64,000 nucleotides of DNA from Maea johnstoni (GCA_963942565.1 OZ012699.1:28242621-28306620); one strand, 5' to 3'; positions 1-11,731 are shown, counted from the first letter of the stretch. The notes: generated from the letters alone by a model not told the origin. Numbers and translations are program-made.

Positions 1-630
1 ATGGTAGGGTAGTAAAGGTATCGAATTGTACACGAACTACGATCTTGCAGTTGGTAGACCCTGCCTGTGCTGCCGCTCAGGAACACGTTGAGACCAGAAT
101 TTGGAATTTCATTTTTTGTCAGTTTTTTCTGCCAAATTGCGGCTAGGGCTTATTTCGGCAGCTGTAAAAGGTGGAGGAATTAGAGAAATCTTTTTTTTTT
201 CGTTTGGCAATTCTTTTAATGAAACTACGAGTATTCTCGAGGGTAGAATAGTGAAGGTATCGCATTCTACTCGAACTGCGAACTTGCAGTTGGTAGACCC
301 TGCCTGTGCTGCCGCTCAGGAACACGTTGAGACCAGAATTTAAAATTTTCATTTTTAGTTATTTTTTTCAGCCAAATTGCGGCTAGGGCGTATTTCGGCA
401 GTTGTAACAGGTGGAGGAATTAGAAAAATCTTTTTTTTTTCGTTTGGCAATTATTTTAATGAAACTACGAGTATACTCGAGGGTAGAATAGTGAAGGGAT
501 CGCATTCTACACGAACTGCGATCTTGCAGTTGGTACACCCTGCTTACGCTGCCACGCAGGAACACGCTAAAACCTAAATTTGGAATTTTCATTTTTGGTC
601 AGTTTTTCTGCCAAGTTGCTGCTAGGGCGC
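1..630. repeat. Tandem repeat, about 240-bp unit
   Basis: About 2.6 copies of a 239-240 bp unit. The landmark gccaaattgcggctaggg recurs at 131, 371 and (diverged) 610, and each unit carries a poly-T run followed by cgtttggcaat and a segment reading tcgagggtagaatagtgaag. The array is cut by the left window edge, so its true length is unknown. Short open frames of about 69 codons recur on both strands at the repeat period; this follows from the repeat and does not show coding. No family was recognised. Confidence 0.85.
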
Positions 631-997
631 ATGTAATTAGGTATGGATGATATATAGGGAAACCAATCCCCGGCTTGGTCTTATGTCAAAGGCATCAATC
701 TTTCATGCCCCAGCAGGGACTCAAAATTCGGACAGGGACGAGAGACAGCTAGCAGTCATTGGCAACGCCGTGGTCCAGACGGCAGGCCACTGTCAAGGTC
801 AGTGGAGGGTATCGGGACGAACCACCGACACACCTTCACTCAAAATTAGCAATCCCCTCGCGTTCCCGATCTGATGACGTATAGGAAGGGAGACCAGGGA
901 AGCGCAACAACCATCGGTTGTGCTTGCCCTAATATTGCCACTGATGCTGCTTATATAGGTAGATTGGAGTACAGTAATGTGCTTAGAGTAGTTGACC
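631..997. other. Intergenic sequence, nothing recognised
   Basis: Single-copy-looking sequence between the left tandem repeat and a dispersed repeat. An open frame of 75 codons is present but has no domain, compositional or comparative support. Confidence 0.5.
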
Positions 998-1222
998 TAA
1001 TTAACTTTTGCAAGTTATTTGATTGAATAAAACTGTTCAACTTTAACTTTATCGAAATTGTAAATAGTTTAGAATTTTTCTATTGAAAGAAATATTTATA
1101 ATTTTGTCACATTACCGAATTAGGTACCTTTTACACCTCTGTGGGTGTATTTGCATCTTGTTTAATCGCCGCTCATGGCTATTTATAGACCACAGTCCGG
1201 CATTTGTCATTCGTCGATCGTG
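998..1222. repeat. Dispersed repeat shared with both palindrome arms
   Basis: This stretch aligns by eye with 56957-57172 and, in reverse complement, with 62046-62265. Shared landmarks in order are ttttgcaagtta, a gttcaac block, tattgaaagaaa, a 'ggtac..ttttacac' block, and a 'cgctcatg..ccgcacttgtcattcg'-like block. Divergence is roughly a quarter of positions, much more than between the two palindrome arms, so this is an older copy of the same element. Family unknown. Confidence 0.7.
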
Positions 1223-1912
1223 ATTGGGTCACATTTTCGAAAATTATTTACTTTGCGTATGTCACGATATAAAAACACATTTGAAGTTAGTTAGTGGTAT
1301 ACTATTTTTATCTATCTATTAAAGGGTTGATAACTGTTGTAATGTAATACTTTTGTTGGGAAATGTTAAGAGCTGGTTCTTCATCTCATTTCAAGCATAA
1401 CTAAAATGACTGGAGAAGAGTCAGCAGGAACCAGTGACTTCTCCTGAAAATGTGTTTTTAATATAGAGGGTAAACATCTAAAAACATGCTGAATTTAGTA
1501 GTCGTGATAACTGCACATACGATCCAAGTAGTCAACTACAATTAGGTTCATGAACCCAAATTAAAAGGATTGTATACCATTATAGCACTTGGGCGTGGCA
1601 CTGTCACAACATTATATTTTGACTATGCCAAGTATAAGGAGGCCCAGGCCGAGATTCTGCGCAATGCCTTAAGGCCGGGATTCTGCGCAATGCCTGTTGC
1701 TATGGTAACGAAACATTCGGGCAGAAAAATCAAATAAAAGTATACAAATGAATGTAAATTTACTAAGATGAGGTCTTTTTTGTAGTTTACTACATATGCT
1801 CCATAAATTGAACCCATACAAAATCAGGAAAAGGATGATGAAAAAAAAATGCCTAAAAAAACTCCCATGATGCTCTGCCTCTGACTCCAATCAGACGACT
1901 CAACAAGAGGGA
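1223..1912. other. Intergenic; one short direct duplication
   Basis: No gene or recognised element. At 1652-1694 the 19-bp string gattctgcgcaatgcct with its flank occurs twice, 27 bp apart, which looks like a local tandem duplication. Confidence 0.5.
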
Positions 1913-2052
1913 AGGGGAAATGGTCTAGCGGTAACATGTTGGACTGGCGACTCGAACGTCGCGGGTTCGATTCAGGGCCGTGCCACACTTATTTCTGTCC
2001 TTAGGCAAGACAGTTTACTTCGCGTTGCCTAGTGCTTCGGATGGCACTTTAA
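1913..2052 (+). mobile_element. tRNA-derived SINE (plus strand)
   Basis: A tRNA-like head carries a pol III A box (tggtctagcgg, 1921-1931) and a B box (gggttcgattc, 1963-1973). It is followed by a tail containing ctgtccttaggcaagacag, a segment typical of many marine-invertebrate SINEs. The acceptor and T stems do not pair properly, so this is a SINE head and not a tRNA gene. The 3' end is uncertain because another repeat starts at about 2053. Confidence 0.75.
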
Positions 2053-2160
2053 AGCCTAAAGGCTCACTTGAGCAGCACAGCGCAGAGCGACGCAGCGCAG
2101 CAAAATATAGTTTGGTCTTAATACCTTAGACCTAACACACTTGAGCTAACACATCTTAAA
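2053..2160. repeat. Inverted-repeat debris with GCAGC-rich end
   Basis: Begins taaaggctcacttgagcagc, continues as a cagcgcag-rich run, and later contains cacacttgagc. The same motif appears in reverse complement at 5036-5135 (ctgctcaagtgtg, followed by taggctta), which suggests ends of one TIR element family. No complete copy could be delimited. Confidence 0.45.
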
Positions 2161-2649
2161 CATTTGTCTTCGATGATTTCACTCGACAAGGACTTTATAA
2201 ACAGTCAAGAGTAATTTGAATGATAAATAATACTAAGAAGTCAAAAAAAATAGAATGAGATGGTCTTTAGGTAAATTTCGCTTTATGCTCCAAATAGCCA
2301 TCACTAAAGCTACTATGTACGAAGCCAATTCTTTAATACAAAAATGTCAAAGGGGGTCTAATAATACATCAATTTTTTCATTATTTCAAAAAAAGGGCGT
2401 TTGCCTGTGCTAGATTATGCATAAAGTGGTGACACGCTCGGAGTATTTAGGTAAAAATTAAGTGTGGTTAAGTACGATGCCCTTTAACTGCCACTGGGGT
2501 GTTAATTTTATTCTATAGATGTGAAAAATGTCATTATTTTATGTTATTTATGCTTGCTAAATAGAAAAATAATTCACCAAAGAGTTGTTAATCGTAGTGT
2601 TGCAAAAAGTTAATCTAAAATGATACAACTGTTTGCAAAGCTAATTTGA
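2161..2649. other. Intergenic, AT-rich, nothing recognised
   Basis: No open frame with protein-like content and no clear repeat. Confidence 0.5.
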
Positions 2650-2842
<193 letters not shown>

Positions 2843-2843
<1 letters not shown>

Positions 2844-3204
2844 GACGAGGATGTGTCATAAGATGACTCCCAGCGGAGCTTCTTGAACAATAGGGACATT
2901 CGCTTAGTGGTATTCTGCTCCTCTATCACTAAGCTCAAAACGACTGGTGAAAGAAAACAACTACTATTCAGTACTCTATCCTATTTTATTAGGATCCGAA
3001 TCACTGCAAACACGTCGTTGACATAAGGGCACTGATACCACACAGACCCCTATACAATGCTTTATTATTATTACTAAATTCAGCATTGAAGTCGGCACCA
3101 TCCATTAACATATACATATGAATGGATGATACCACCATCTATCTATACTGTATCAAATATCTCAACATATTCCATGTGTCCTGAGAGATTGTCGGAACAC
3201 CACG
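2843..3204. other. Intergenic, nothing recognised
   Basis: Lies between two TA tracts. No gene or recognised element was seen. Confidence 0.5.
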
Positions 3205-3206
3205 TC

Positions 3207-3297
<91 letters not shown>
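3205..3297. repeat. (TA)n microsatellite
   Basis: TA dinucleotide run immediately upstream of a 5'-truncated LINE fragment. The join may mark the LINE insertion point. Confidence 0.95.
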
Positions 3298-3905
3298 CGG
3301 AAGGATCAGAAAATACTTGACTGCAGAATCAAGTAAGAGTGCTGTCATATCCCTGGTAACCTCAAGATTTGACTACTGCAATGGACTGCTCTGTGGAATA
3401 CCCGAAGAGCTAACATGTAAGCTCCAGAGAGTACAAAATAACGCTGCCAGGGTGATCACTCTCACAAAGAAGTATGACCATATCACTCCAGTACTGAAGG
3501 AGCTGCACTGGCTACCAGTCAGGAAGAGAATTGAATTCAAGATTCTGCTACTGGCGTACAAGTGTTTGCATGGAACTGCACCTTCTTACCTGAGGGAATT
3601 GCTGAAAGAGTATGTCCCACCCCGGACACTGAGATCAACATCCAAGAACTTACTCTGCGAGACGAGAAACAACATGAAAACCTAAGGTGACAGATCGTTT
3701 AGTGCCTGTGCCCCAAAACTATGGAATCAGCTCCCAGATAATATTCGGGTAGCTGGGAGTGTGGCAATCTTTAAACGACAACTGAAAACACATCTGTTCA
3801 AAGATATATCAATTAACTATGTGGATATCAACATCTATCCTTTGACAATGGAATGTAATGCGCCTTTGAGCATGTTTATATGGAAAGGGCGTAATATCAA
3901 ATGAC
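3298..3905 (+). mobile_element. 5'-truncated Jockey/CR1-like LINE, 3' end of ORF2
   Basis: Plus-strand translation gives a classic C-terminal segment of a non-LTR reverse transcriptase protein: SLVTSRFDYCNGLLCGIP, LQRVQNNAARVI, LKELHWLPVRKRIEFKILLL and CLHGTAPSYL, in the usual order. The frame stops at 3684. Beyond the stop the same frame still reads FSACAPKLWNQLPDNIR and FKRQLKTHLF, the usual end of the protein, so one stop has arisen inside the coding part. The 3' flank contains gcgcctttgagcatg and a tggaaagggcg block and runs into an ATT/TA microsatellite, the expected tail of this group. Only about 200 codons of ORF2 remain, so it is a dead truncated copy. The related fragment at 57871-58248 shares the SLVTSR-DYCNG motif. 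Confidence 0.9.
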
Positions 3906-3922
3906 AATATTATCATTATTAT

Positions 3923-3998
<76 letters not shown>

Positions 3999-4023
3999 CT
4001 ATCTGTAATATATATACACACGC
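3906..4023. repeat. LINE 3' microsatellite tail, (ATT)n/(TA)n
   Basis: ATT repeats pass into a TA run (about 3925-3991) and then a short (CA)n-like tract. It directly follows the LINE 3' end. Confidence 0.85.
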
Positions 4024-5035
4024 ATACACTCAAAGTATTTATTTTGTTGCAGTGATGTTACAATTAGAGGCCCTCCAAAAGAGTATCTTTATCATACAAA
4101 TCCACGAATGACCTCAAACATATATAAAAGAATACTGAAATCCAGTCCAAGATAGGATTGCATACAAAAGGATCCCAGATCTTTTAAAGGATGTCACTGA
4201 ATCTTTTTTGAGATATCTTGCAGAAAAGTTAGTTATGAGCAGTATAGGGATATTGATACATAACAGCCGAAAGTAAAGTTTGAAATATATCAAGGTTTAG
4301 CAAAATCTGAGTGCGATGGACCATGAATAGAAGTGGAGAGGGGATTTGATTTAGGAAAATTCTGAAATACATTTTGCTGTTCAATAACTCAAAAGTTACC
4401 AAAACCTTATCAATTCACGTTTTTGCCATAAAAATGGATCACTGAAAATTTGAAAGGTTACATGAAGCTGTTCATGAGGTATCTTGCTGACAAGCTAATC
4501 AGGCGTCAGCATAAGGATTTTGATCTAAAATGTCCAATAAGTACCAAAAAGTACCTAAAAAATCAAACCTAATCAATTCTTGTAATTGCCATTATACAAA
4601 TATGGTATCCCTGTTGGGTGCACACCAGGAATAACTTCCCCGAGAGAGGATTGTCGCCTCTTGAGGGGAAGATACACCTAACAGGGGAAAATACACCTAA
4701 CAGGGATGTCATAAATGTCCACAAATGAGGTGATCCATATATTATACTGTGTCGTTCTTTACATCGCCATCTTAACAAGTGTATTATGGATATTTCAGGA
4801 AATGAAGCAACATAAACTGCACATTTCTTGGATGTGAATTAAATCATTTCAGTTGTAGCAGGGCTCAAGGCTAGAGCAAGCTCTGTGTAACTAGTAGGGT
4901 TCAGATGCGAAGACATTAATTGTATCGATTAATTGGAAAAAAATCGAAAGGTCAAGCGAATCTGTTCAATTTTTTCGGCCACATTGGCGTAATTTTAAGG
5001 AAAACGATTTTAAACACTATTGTGCCTTTTTGGCG
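4024..5035. other. Intergenic, nothing recognised
   Basis: No protein-like frame. A short direct duplication (aggggaa-atacacctaac twice, about 4670-4705) is the only structure noticed. Confidence 0.5.
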
Positions 5036-5135
5036 GTAAAATTTTGCTGCAGCTTGCTGCGGCAGCAAAACGCTGCTACAGTGTGAATTGCTCACACTTT
5101 TGCTGGGCTGTGTTGCGCTGCTCAAGTGTGTTTTA
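5036..5135. repeat. GCTGC-rich inverted repeat, TIR-element fragment
   Basis: Contains gctgcagc, ttgctgcggcagcaa and gtgtgaattgctcacac, all self-complementary, and ends ctcaagtgtgttttaggctt. The end matches the reverse complement of the 2053-2160 debris. Probably one end of a short DNA-transposon-derived element. Confidence 0.5.
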
Positions 5136-5609
5136 GGCTTAAGCCGTAGGTCCCGCCTCTCTTGATGTCTATGTCTTGAGGGACGTAAAAGGACAAACTA
5201 TGCTCGGAAAGTTGACTGACATAGGATCCTCTCTTCTTCAGCCCAACTCCCTCGGAGGCGGAAGGGTATAAATAGCCTCCAATTGCCCACGTCCCCTCAC
5301 CAGATGGCGCCTGCATGCGAGACAACGGAGCTAGGAACCCTGGGTAAATGAGACCAGTCGTCGATCCATTGTAATTGAAATGTATTTCTAATTAATTGAA
5401 TCGTTGTTCTGATTCATGTTGAATTGTAATTGTAATTGATATATGTAACACAGAGGCCCTAAGAAACAGGGCGTGAGTATTCACCAAACGAATGAACGAA
5501 CGATGGCTGCCAAGCCCCTTACAGGTACTTCCAGCAAATCATAAGTTATTGAAGAGTATCAATACACTTTGTAAATTCTGGCGCGCTATAATAGTCATTA
5601 AGATTGGGC
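5136..5609. other. Intergenic, nothing recognised
   Basis: No gene-like frame. Contains AATTGAAT/ATTGTAATTG low-complexity sequence at 5365-5445. Confidence 0.5.
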
Positions 5610-5980
5610 AGATGGCCTTGTGTTGATTTATAGCTTCGTACAATTAATTACCCGGTCACTTGACTTTATTTTATGAGTGCGTATTTTAAAAGGGCCGTGC
5701 ACTGTACTTTGATTTCGGCTGTAGGTAAAAGAACATGTTTTCCCCCTACTTTTCCATATATTGACACACTGCCATGCATGTGCTTCGTAAGCGAATGGTG
5801 TATGTAACATATTTGGCAACTTAAGAGGGTGAATAATTGTACTAGATATGAGATTTCGGTAGAAGTTATATGTTTCATACAGTGCTATAGCGAATCTACG
5901 AGATGGCATTGAACCTTACATGCATCAAATAGACATCGGCAGTAAAAACATCAGATGCATACGTAAGGTTTGATATTGTT
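5610..5980. repeat. Dispersed repeat shared with 37390-37728
   Basis: Aligns by eye with the 3' half of the insertion at 36861-37729. Shared blocks in order are ccggtca, tcggctgta, ttgacac/atactg, atgtgcttcgtaagcga, tggtgtat, acatatt, gagatttc, acagtgctat and aaggtt, with the end 'attgtt(c/g)a'. Open frames here are not conserved in the other copy. Likely a degraded copy of the same hAT-like element. Confidence 0.7.
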
Positions 5981-6375
5981 CAGGCCTTGACATTAACTTT
6001 TTGAGGCACTTGCCCCACGGGCAAGTGCCATGAGGATTGCACTTGCCTGGGCTAAGTTTTACTTGCCCGGCCTCACTAGGGGTCAGGCTTCAGCTAGAAA
6101 CTGAGGAGGACTGCTGGGCTATAGGTTCCCAAATCTTCATAGCCTGGGTGGGGTGTGGATCGCCACCCAGTCCCAGTCTCCGATGAAAAGATTCCATGTA
6201 CATCGGAGCCAATTTTCTTCAACAATGGACTTCTAACTTGACCCGTAATCACGCGACGTATTATGCGTCTGATAATTCCAATGGTCAGCCAGAACAGTAA
6301 CTGAACACAAGTACTTGTGCGGCAGTCAATATCACTTGTCCCGAACGACGGGACAGTGCTTAATGTCAAGCCCTG
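5981..6375. mobile_element. Short TIR element, hAT-like, TIR CAGGSCTTGACATTAA
   Basis: The left end (5981-5996) and the reverse complement of the right end (6360-6375) match over 16 bp except for one position. The interior is non-coding and rich in cttgccc/gggcaag motifs near the left end. The CAGG-type terminus is typical of hAT elements, but no clear 8-bp target duplication is visible because the left flank is itself a repeat. Non-autonomous, about 395 bp. Confidence 0.7.
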
Positions 6376-6441
6376 TTTTTGAACTACACTTCATGGCACC
6401 AATCCCCATAACTTCTCAGACTCGGGAACAGCTCAGTTGTA

Positions 6442-6829
6442 CATGACAGGAAAGGGTCACATAGAACTTTTCAAAGTCATTAAATACAACTTTCAACCCT
6501 CAAGAGCACGCTAAAACTCCTATATTAAGCTGCAAGCCGGTGTATCATATACTTCCTTACCTAAATATCCCAAGTTTATGCAGTCATTTCCATTAAAACT
6601 GCTTTTACACTCAGTTTTCTTTTACGAGGGGAAATCTGTGAGGCTGTCTCTTTTTGTGTAACAGCCCCTCGGATAGCTTATTTGATTTGACCTATATAGA
6701 TGCGGATGCATTGGATTCCCAGGGAAGCAGCTAAGCAGGAAGCACAGCCCAGCCCAGCCACTTGCAGTAGGGAGGACTCCACTTTTGGGGACCTCGCTAC
6801 GGTAGCCTCTGTGCACATTTCCTGTAATG
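6442..6829 (+). mobile_element. CATKACAGGAAATG-family MITE, copy 1
   Basis: One end is catgacaggaaag followed by tcacatagaactttt; the other is gtgcacatttcctgtaatg. The interior carries the blocks common to the family: tacaactttcaaccctcaag, atatacttccttacc, ttaaaactgcttttacactc and gctgtctctttttgtgt. A subterminal hairpin lies at about 6765-6805. No coding capacity. Other copies are at 29154, 32030, 36579, 50887, 52724, 53111 and 53483; strand here is arbitrary, with the catgac end placed left. Confidence 0.85.
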
Positions 6830-6994
6830 CAAGGAACATTCTCTGTAGTCCTCAGAGGTAAACTGTTAGAGATTCTGCCTTGTGAAGTGTGTTAAAGGCA
6901 TGCTAGGGTATTCAGCATCTAAAACTTAAAATCCATTTAAATTCATTTAAAACATACCCCACAATTACAATAAGAATTCCATGAAACTTTGCAT
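6830..6994. other. Intergenic with weak similarity to 44755-44925
   Basis: Shares ttaaaggcat, aaatccattt and a block ending gaaactt-gcataagctatca with 44755-44925. Probably an old dispersed repeat. Confidence 0.45.
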
Positions 6995-7150
6995 AAGCTA
7001 TCAGAGCTGCTCTGTACCCAATATATTTTATCTCTTATGTGCAGAGCAGCCCTGTACCCAGCAACTAAACGTTTATTGAATACAGAGCTGCTCTGTACCC
7101 AGTATAATTTTAGTTGTTAGGAACAGAGCTGCTCTGTACCCAGTAGTTCT
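6995..7150. repeat. Four-copy repeat of GAGCTGCTCTGTACCCAG
   Basis: The 18-bp motif, or a one-to-two-base variant, recurs at about 7004, 7043, 7081 and 7127. The spacers are of similar length but different sequence. The core GAGCTGCTC is nearly self-complementary. Confidence 0.75.
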
Positions 7151-7244
7151 CAAAGACAATTGTATACAACTTGTGTATAAACAATAATAGTTCAATAATA
7201 TTATTGTCGATGTTCAGTGTTGCAAATGCAAGGTTCAATGCCAT

Positions 7245-7925
7245 CTTCTAATTTTATGTTAGCAGCGGTGGTTTAGCATAAAACCCATAAACGGAACCAA
7301 TGCTAGGCTTCTTGGTCCTGAAAGTGTCATTAACTACCATATTACATGCCTTCTTCCAGACAAATATTCTGGATATTTCGTAATAGAAACAAAACATACT
7401 ATTCAGGTTAATAATAAACTTGACACTTGTTGCATTTCTGCTAATCCAAATTTCCGTTCTGTATATAATTCCGACTAATATGGCTGACATTTTTCAACTT
7501 TTCAAACTCCATCGCCGGCTGGAGGTGAAAAGAGTCTGATATAGTCCTATTAAACGGCACTGACTTTAATTTATGTCGGCAATACATAGAGCTAGCCTTT
7601 GGTGATTGAAAAGAGGGAAAATATGTTTCCCAGTTGTTCGTATGTGCCCAGATTATAGCAAAATGCTTCCGCCTTATTTTCGAGCTATGCTTTACAAGAG
7701 GACTGTATGCGAGCACCACGCCGAGCACCATATGCATTAAATTGCAAAATTGTGCTTGTTTTATCACTGTAATTGAAAATTTAGTTATTTCTTTATAACT
7801 TATGTTAACGATAATTAGGATAGAGCTTTGAAATCTGTAGTCGAACTTTGTGGTTTTAATGGTTTCATTTGAAATACGAAACCCGACTCTATCCTTAGGC
7901 AGGCTCAACAGTGACAGCTTGAGCA
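7245..7925. repeat. Dispersed repeat shared with 45340-45620
   Basis: Blocks atcgccggctggag, cggcaatacataga, gattgaaaagagg, tttcccagttgtt-gtatgtgcc and gattatagcaaaatgctt occur in the same order in both places. A 155-codon minus-strand frame (7441-7908) crosses this copy but is not kept in the other and matches no family I recognise, so I do not call it a gene. Confidence 0.65.
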
Positions 7926-8500
<575 letters not shown>

Positions 8501-8800
8501 TTATTATTTCTGCTCCCTATATGGCCACATGCAGCACCTCCCCGTTGGTGTGGCTGGACAGGGACTACCTAATTTACCTACTCTATTAGCATGCTGTGTA
8601 GCACTTTTTGCCTTTGTATTCAAATAGAAATAGTAAATGTATTAAATTATGCCAGAAAAGTAATGGCCATCATTTGTTTGTCTTGCATGGTAGCATAGTA
8701 GATAGTAGGTTGTCCCTGACTGACGCTGCAAATTTCAACAAAAAATAAAATAAAATAAAACATCTTAACCTTGATTAATACATGTGCATTGACTATTATC
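8501..8800. other. Intergenic, nothing recognised
   Basis: Contains an (AAAAT)n-like segment at 8740-8760. No gene. Confidence 0.5.
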
Positions 8801-11198
8801 TATATAACTGCCCTCTAACAGGTGTTGCTCAGTCCTATACTTGATTACCTGCCCTCTAGACTGCGGTTGTCGATCCTATACGTATTTAGCTGCCCTCTAA
8901 CCTGCGGTGCTCGGTCCTATACGTATTTAGCTGCCCTCTAACCTGCGGTGCACGGTCCTATACGTATTTAGCTGCCCTCTAACCTGCGGTGCACGGTCCT
9001 ATACGTATCTAGCTGTCCTCTAGACAGCGGTGCTTGGTCCTATACGTATCTAGCTGTCCTCTAGACTGCGGTGCTCGGTCCTATATGTATCTAGCTGTCC
9101 TCTAACCTGCGGTGCTCGGTCCTATATAAAGGTAAAGGTATTCGGTTTATAGTCTTGTATCCACCGAAGTGCTCACACGACCTTCCTCCCCTAGCAGGCA
9201 CTGTACATACAGAAACCATTTCAATCCCCCGGGGGATATTCCAGAGCAACTGGCAGCATATAGCGCACACACTCTAAGCACTGCCTTATTTATGCTAGGT
9301 ACCCATTTTGCAGCTGGGTAGACTGAAGCAATATGGAATAAACTGTTTTGCCCAAGACCGACCAAAGTGCCTGGAGTGGCCAGGAATCGAACCGGCGACC
9401 CTCTGATTACTAGTCCGACACCTAACCAACTGAGCTACTTTGTCCCCCCGTATGTATCTAGCTGTCCTCTAGACTGCGGTGCTCGGTCCTATACGTATCT
9501 AGCTGTCCTCTAGGCTGCGGTGCTCGGTCCTATACGTATCTAGCTGCTCTCTAACCTGCGGTGCTCGGTCCTATATGTATCTAGCTGCTCTCTAACCTGC
9601 GGTGCTCGGTCCTATACGTATCTAGCTGTCCTCTAGACTGCGGTGCTCGGTCCTATATGTATCTAGCTGTCCTCTAACCTGCGGTGCTTGGTCCTATACG
9701 TATCTAGCTGTCCTCTAGACTGCGGTGCTCGGTCCTATATGTATCTAGCTGTCCTCTAACCTGCGGTGCTTGGTCCTATATGTATCTAGCTGTCCTCTAG
9801 ACTGCGGTGCTCGGTCCTATACGTATCTAGCTGTCCTCTAGGCTGCGGTGCTCGGTCCTATACGTATCTAGCTGTCCTCTAACCTGCGGTGCTCGGTCCT
9901 ATATGTATCTAGCTGTCCTCTAACCTGCGGTGCTCGGTCCTATATGTATCTAGCTGTCCTCTAGACTGCGGTGCTCGGTCCTATACGTATCTAGCTGTCC
10001 TCTAACCTGCGGTGCTCGGTCCTATACGTATCTAGCTGCTCTCTAACCTGCGGTGCTCGGTCCTATACGTATCTAGCTGCTCTCTAACCTGCGGTGCTCG
10101 GTCCTATACGTATCTACCTGTCCTCTAACCTGCGGTGCTCGGTCCTATACGTATCTAGCTGCTCTCTAACCTGCGGTGCTCGGTCCTATATGTATCTAGC
10201 TGGCCTCTAACCTGCGGTGCTCAGTCCTATACGTATCTAGCTGTCCTCTAGACTGCGGTGCTCGGTCCTATACGTATCTAGCTGCTCTCTAACCTGCGGT
10301 GCTCGGTCCTATACGTATCTAGCTGTCCTCTAGCCTGCGGTGCTCCGTCCTATACATATCTACCTGTCCTCTAACCCGCGGTGCTCGGTCCTATACATAT
10401 TTCCCTGTCCTCTAACCCGCGGTGCTCAATCCATTACCTATCTTCCTGCCGTCTAACCCGCGGTGCTCGGTCCTGTACCTATCTTCCTGCCCTCTAACCG
10501 GACATGCTCGGTCCTGAACCTATCTTCCTGCCCTCAAACCTGCGGTGCTCGGTCCTATACATATTTATCTGTCCTCTAGCCTGCGTTGCTCGGTCCTCTA
10601 CATATTTCCCTGTCCTCTAACCTGCGGTGCTCATTCCATTACCTATCTACCTGCCGTCTAACCCGCGGTGCTCGGTCCTGTACCTATCTTCCTGTCCTCT
10701 AACCCGCGGTGCTCGGTCCTGTACCTATCTTCCTGTCCTCTAACCCGCGGTGCTCGGTCCTATACATATCTACCTGTCCCCTAACCCGTGGTGCTTTGTC
10801 CTATACATATTTCCCTGCCCTCTAACCCGCGGTGCTCATTGCATTACCTATCTTCCTGCCGTCTAACCCGCGGTGCTCGGTCCTGTACCTATCTTCCTGT
10901 CCTCTAACCTGCGGTGCTCTGTCCTGTACCTATCTTCCTGTCCTCTAACCTGCGGTGCTCGGTCCTATACATATCTACCTGTCCTCTAGCCTGCGGTGCT
11001 CGGTCCTATACATATTTCCCTGTCCTCTAACCTGCGGTGCTCGGTCCTATACATATTTCCCTGTCCTCTAACCTGCGGTGCTCGGTCCTATACATATTTC
11101 CCTGTCCTCTAACCTGCGGTGCTCATTCCATTACCTATCTTCCTGCCGTCTAACCCACGGTGCTCGGTCCTGTACCTATCTTCCTGCCGTCTAACCCG
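8801..11198. repeat. 41-bp minisatellite array, forward orientation
   Basis: About 50 copies of a 41-bp unit built around tgcggtgctcggtcctata and gtatctagctgtcctctaac. The period is exactly 41 bp across most of the array. Two sequence classes are visible: copies before about 10330 mostly carry 'cgtatctagctg', while later copies carry 'cctatcttcctg' or 'catatttccctg'. The array is interrupted by a SINE at 9126-9449. The reverse complement of the same unit forms the array at 12157-13993. Confidence 0.95.
9126..9449 (-). mobile_element. tRNA-derived SINE inserted in the minisatellite (minus strand)
   Basis: On the minus strand the element opens with a tRNA-like head: A box tagctcagttgg (complement of 9426-9437) and B box ggttcgattcc (complement of 9383-9393). 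The body reads cccagctgcaaaatgggtac, a motif common in marine-invertebrate SINEs. The 3' end is an aggtaaaggta-type tail at 9126-9140. The 41-bp array stops and resumes at the two borders, so insertion followed at least part of the array expansion. No SINE is seen in other units. A target duplication is not clear. Confidence 0.85.
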
Positions 11199-11520
11199 AT
11201 ATTTTAAAGAAATTCATTATTTTTCATAGCCAAGAATTATTTATTGCAATTTTATATCATTCTTACTCTTAAGCTTGCAACATGCTGTGATCTGTGTTAT
11301 GATTGTTTTGGATTCATTTCATTTAACTTAGAGGAACTTACAACTTGTGTAAAACCCAGCCTAAGCATAGTGCAACTTAAAGAGTTATTATTTGTAGATA
11401 TGTGTGGGTATTTTTATAATAGTACATTGATTCATGAGGCAGTGTAACTTTTTATGTGCGGTTGTACATTATGCATTCTCACTATATCTTGTTTATATTG
11501 GTAACATGCTCTAACTGTAA
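11199..11520. other. Left part of the loop between inverted arrays
   Basis: AT-rich sequence with no repeat unit and no recognised gene. Confidence 0.5.
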
Positions 11521-11731
11521 TACTGTAGAACACATATATCACGCGTGTCCCAAATATAGTGAATTGGGGAATTTTCGCATCATAGCGTATCTTTATGTTA
11601 GCGACGGTAGCCGCCGCTGACAGCGCCAGTACAGAAAGAAAAAAGTACAGCGTTTTTATATATAGCGAAGCGGAGCCACAGGCTATGTACGTTATATATA
11701 AACAGACGCTAACATTGTGTGTTCTACAGTA
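11521..11731. mobile_element. MITE, TIR TACTGTAGAACACA, 211 bp
   Basis: TACTGTAGAACACA at 11521-11534 is the perfect reverse complement of 11718-11731. Inside, tgttagcg (about 11596) mirrors cgctaaca (about 11707), and a gcggagcc-tatag centre is GC-rich. The TA at each outer edge would fit a Tc1/mariner-type TA target, but the superfamily is not proven. It sits in the loop between the two inverted 41-bp arrays. Confidence 0.75.

Noticed and set aside
1913-1985. Possible tRNA gene
   Set aside because: A and B boxes are present but the acceptor and T stems do not pair and a SINE tail follows, so it was called a SINE head.
7441-7908. 155-codon minus-strand frame
   Set aside because: It lies in a dispersed repeat whose other copy (45340-45620) does not keep the frame, and no motif was recognised.
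9383-9449. Possible minus-strand tRNA gene
   Set aside because: The tRNA-like part continues into a SINE body and has no proper acceptor stem.
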